Source of the DNA: Nonomuraea soli
GTDB lineage: Bacteria > Actinomycetota > Actinomycetes > Streptosporangiales > Streptosporangiaceae
Reading direction: 5' to 3'
DNA length: 64,000 nucleotides
Assembly (NCBI RefSeq): GCF_013761175.1
Contig: NZ_JACDUR010000001.1
Location: 930,001 to 994,000, forward strand
The notes beneath the pieces are model-generated. The model had not been told where the DNA came from. It did no database searches and saw nothing but the letters and a program-made list of their open reading frames with translations. The position numbers and the translations under genes were made by a program. Below, piece after piece: positions 62,236 to 64,000 of the stretch. Numbering within the stretch: position 1 is the first letter of the stretch; each line of letters opens with the position of its first letter.

Positions 62236-63521
62236 TGATTATCAAGAACGTTCGCATCCTGGGCGGCGAGGCCGCCGACATCCGGATCGAAGACGGCGTC
62301 ATCGCCGAGATCGGCCAGGACCTGACCGGCCCTCAGGAGATCGACGGCCGCGGCGCCATCGCGCTGCCCGGCCTGGTCGACCTGCACACCCACCTGCGCG
62401 AGCCCGGCCGCGAAGACGCCGAGACGGTGCTCACCGGCACCCAGTCGGCCGCCAAGGGCGGCTACACCGCCGTGCACGCCATGGCCAACACCATGCCCGT
62501 CGCCGACACCGCGGGCGTCGTCGAGCAGATCTGGCGGCTGGGCCAGGAGCACGGCTACTGCGACGTGCAGCCGGTCGGCGCGGTCACCGTCGGCCTGGAG
62601 GGCAGGCAGCTGGCCGAGCTGGGCGCGATGGCCGACTCGGCCGCCCGCGTCCGGGTCTTCTCCGACGACGGCAAGTGCGTCGACGACGCGGTGCTGATGC
62701 GCCGCGCCCTGGAGTACGTCAAGGCCTTCGACGGCGTCGTGGCCCAGCACGCCCAGGAGCCCAAGCTCACCAAGGACGCCCAGATGAACGAGGGCGTCGT
62801 CTCCGGGCGCCTGGGCCTGGCCGGCTGGCCGGCGGTCGCCGAGGAGGCGATCATCGCCCGCGACTGCCTGCTGGCCGCGCACGTCGGCTCGCGCCTGCAC
62901 GTCTGCCACGTCTCCACCGCCGGCTCCGTCGAGATCATCCGCTGGGCCAAGGGCAAGGGCTGGAACGTCACCGCCGAGGTCACCCCGCACCACCTGCTGC
63001 TCACCGACGAGCTGGTGGAGGAGTCGCCGGTCGGCTCCTACAACCCGATCTACAAGGTCAACCCGCCGCTGCGCACCTCGGCCGACGTGGAGGCGCTGCG
63101 CGCCGCGCTGGCCGACGGCACGATCGACATCGTCGCCACCGACCACGCCCCGCACCCGGTCGAGGACAAGGAGACCGAGTGGGCCGCGGCGGCCATGGGC
63201 ATGATCGGCCTGGAGACCGCGCTGAGCGTGGTCCAGGAGGCGATGGTCGACACCGGCCTGCTCGACTGGGCGGGCGTCGCCGAGCGCATGTCGGCCGCCC
63301 CGGCCCGCATCGGCCGCCTGTCCGGCCACGGCCGTCCGCTGGAGGTGGGCGCTCCGGCGAACATCGTGCTCTACGACCCCACCGCGCGGACCGAGATCAA
63401 GCCCGACATGTTCGCCTCCAAGAGCCGTAACACCCCTTATGAAGGCATCTCGCTGCCCGGCAAGGTCGTCGCGACCTTCCTGCGCGGGAAGGCCACCGTC
63501 CTCGAAGGGAAACTCGCTTGA
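62235..63521 (+). CDS. pyrC: Dihydroorotase
   Basis: PyrC closes carbamoyl aspartate to dihydroorotate. The 428-residue class I enzyme has [20 protein letters not shown] (metal-binding HxH), [52 protein letters not shown] and [19 protein letters not shown] (catalytic Asp). It overlaps pyrB by 1 bp and carA by 4 bp. Confidence 0.96.
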   Translation: MIIKNVRILGGEAADIRIEDGVIAEIGQDLTGPQEIDGRGAIALPGLVDLHTHLREPGREDAETVLTGTQSAAKGGYTAVHAMANTMPVADTAGVVEQIWRLGQEHGYCDVQPVGAVTVGLEGRQLAELGAMADSAARVRVFSDDGKCVDDAVLMRRALEYVKAFDGVVAQHAQEPKLTKDAQMNEGVVSGRLGLAGWPAVAEEAIIARDCLLAAHVGSRLHVCHVSTAGSVEIIRWAKGKGWNVTAEVTPHHLLLTDELVEESPVGSYNPIYKVNPPLRTSADVEALRAALADGTIDIVATDHAPHPVEDKETEWAAAAMGMIGLETALSVVQEAMVDTGLLDWAGVAERMSAAPARIGRLSGHGRPLEVGAPANIVLYDPTARTEIKPDMFASKSRNTPYEGISLPGKVVATFLRGKATVLEGKLA

Positions 63522-64000
63522 GTAACGCCGTCCTGGTCCTGGAAGACGGACGCGTCTTTCGGGGCACCCCCTACGGCGCCGAGGGTGAGACCTTCGGCGA
63601 GATGGTCTTCAACACCGGCATGACCGGCTACCAGGAGACCCTCACCGACCCCTCCTACCACCGCCAGATCGTCGCGATGACCGCGCCCCACATCGGCAAC
63701 ACCGGCGTCAACGACGAGGACCCCGAGTCGTCGAAGGTCTGGGTCGCCGGATACGTCGTGCGCGAGCCCTCCCGCGTCGTCTCCAACTGGCGGGCCAACC
63801 GCTCGCTCGACACCTACCTCAAGGAGCAGGGTGTCGTCGGCATCGCCATCCAGGGCACCCGCGCCCTGACCCGCCATCTGCGCGAGCGCGGCGCGATGCG
63901 GGCCGGGATCTTCTCCGACCCGTCCGAGTCCGTCGAGGCCCTGGTCGAGAAGGTGCGTCAGGCGCCCCAGATGACCGGCGCCGAGCTGGCCACCGAGGTC
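63518..64000 (+). CDS. carA: Carbamoyl-phosphate synthase small subunit, 3' end outside window
   Basis: CarA releases ammonia from glutamine for carbamoyl phosphate synthesis. About 161 residues are visible from TTG 63518 ([15 protein letters not shown]). [40 protein letters not shown] and [20 protein letters not shown] are characteristic of the N-terminal CPSase domain. The glutaminase domain lies beyond the right edge. The TTG start overlaps the pyrC stop by 4 bp, and carB is expected next. Confidence 0.95.
   Translation, partial: MSNAVLVLEDGRVFRGTPYGAEGETFGEMVFNTGMTGYQETLTDPSYHRQIVAMTAPHIGNTGVNDEDPESSKVWVAGYVVREPSRVVSNWRANRSLDTYLKEQGVVGIAIQGTRALTRHLRERGAMRAGIFSDPSESVEALVEKVRQAPQMTGAELATEV

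Overview
The window is chromosomal DNA of a high-GC, Gram-positive actinomycete. The evidence is GC-rich third codon positions throughout, frequent GTG and TTG starts, several leaderless promoters with TANNNT -10 boxes, a BldD regulator with its cyclic-di-GMP signature, an Rv2175c-family protein, a PASTA-domain serine/threonine kinase and an SAV_6107-type HEPN protein. Gene content fits Streptosporangiales (Nonomuraea or Streptosporangium relatives) better than Streptomyces, but the genus cannot be fixed from the sequence alone.

Region 1 (1-23.4 kb) is mostly purine catabolism. A PucR-type regulator faces an operon running uraD, uraH, uricase, the XDH FAD subunit, the XDH 2Fe-2S subunit, an 8-oxoguanine/guanine deaminase and the XDH molybdenum subunit, followed by an NCS2 purine permease and an XdhC maturation factor. 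A ten-kilobase block of regulator and transporter genes interrupts it: CGNR protein/MFS exporter, then winged-helix, TetR, alcohol dehydrogenase and NAD(P)H-binding genes. The end products are then handled by an allophanate-hydrolase-like domain protein, hydroxypyruvate isomerase, tartronate semialdehyde reductase, glyoxylate carboligase, glycerate kinase, allantoinase and allantoicase. Together these take guanine, xanthine and urate through allantoin to ureidoglycolate, and glyoxylate to phosphoglycerate. No recognisable ureidoglycolate lyase or hydrolase is present.

Region 2 (23.6-34.8 kb) is housekeeping: PASTA kinase, thiG-thiS-thiO behind a TPP riboswitch, a FAD oxidoreductase, an Rv2175c-like DNA-binding protein, thiE, a polyprenyl diphosphate synthase, metF, a membrane protein, a GNAT acetyltransferase, a YbaK-type deacylase and an L,D-transpeptidase lipoprotein.

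Region 3 (34.8-47.9 kb) is a carbohydrate-use locus. It holds two aldo/keto reductases, a cupin, a carbohydrate ABC importer without its own ATPase, an alpha-L-fucosidase (GH29), a GH97 enzyme, a secreted polysaccharide lyase, a GH36 alpha-galactosidase and a ROK repressor. A nearly identical 26-bp element lies between the divergent fucosidase and GH97 genes and again before the ROK gene, placed over their promoters.

Region 4 (47.9-52.5 kb) is gene-poor. It contains an SOS-type promoter with two LexA boxes before the HEPN gene, a possible 26-residue membrane peptide, a low-complexity membrane protein, a decayed gene and bldD with a BldD-like box over its own promoter.

Region 5 (52.5-64 kb) holds an arginine deiminase operon (arcD, arcA, arcB, arcC, a second permease and a universal stress protein), a DUF3040 protein, a full-length ATP synthase gamma gene standing without its operon partners, and the pyrimidine operon pyrR-pyrB-pyrC-carA, which runs off the right edge.
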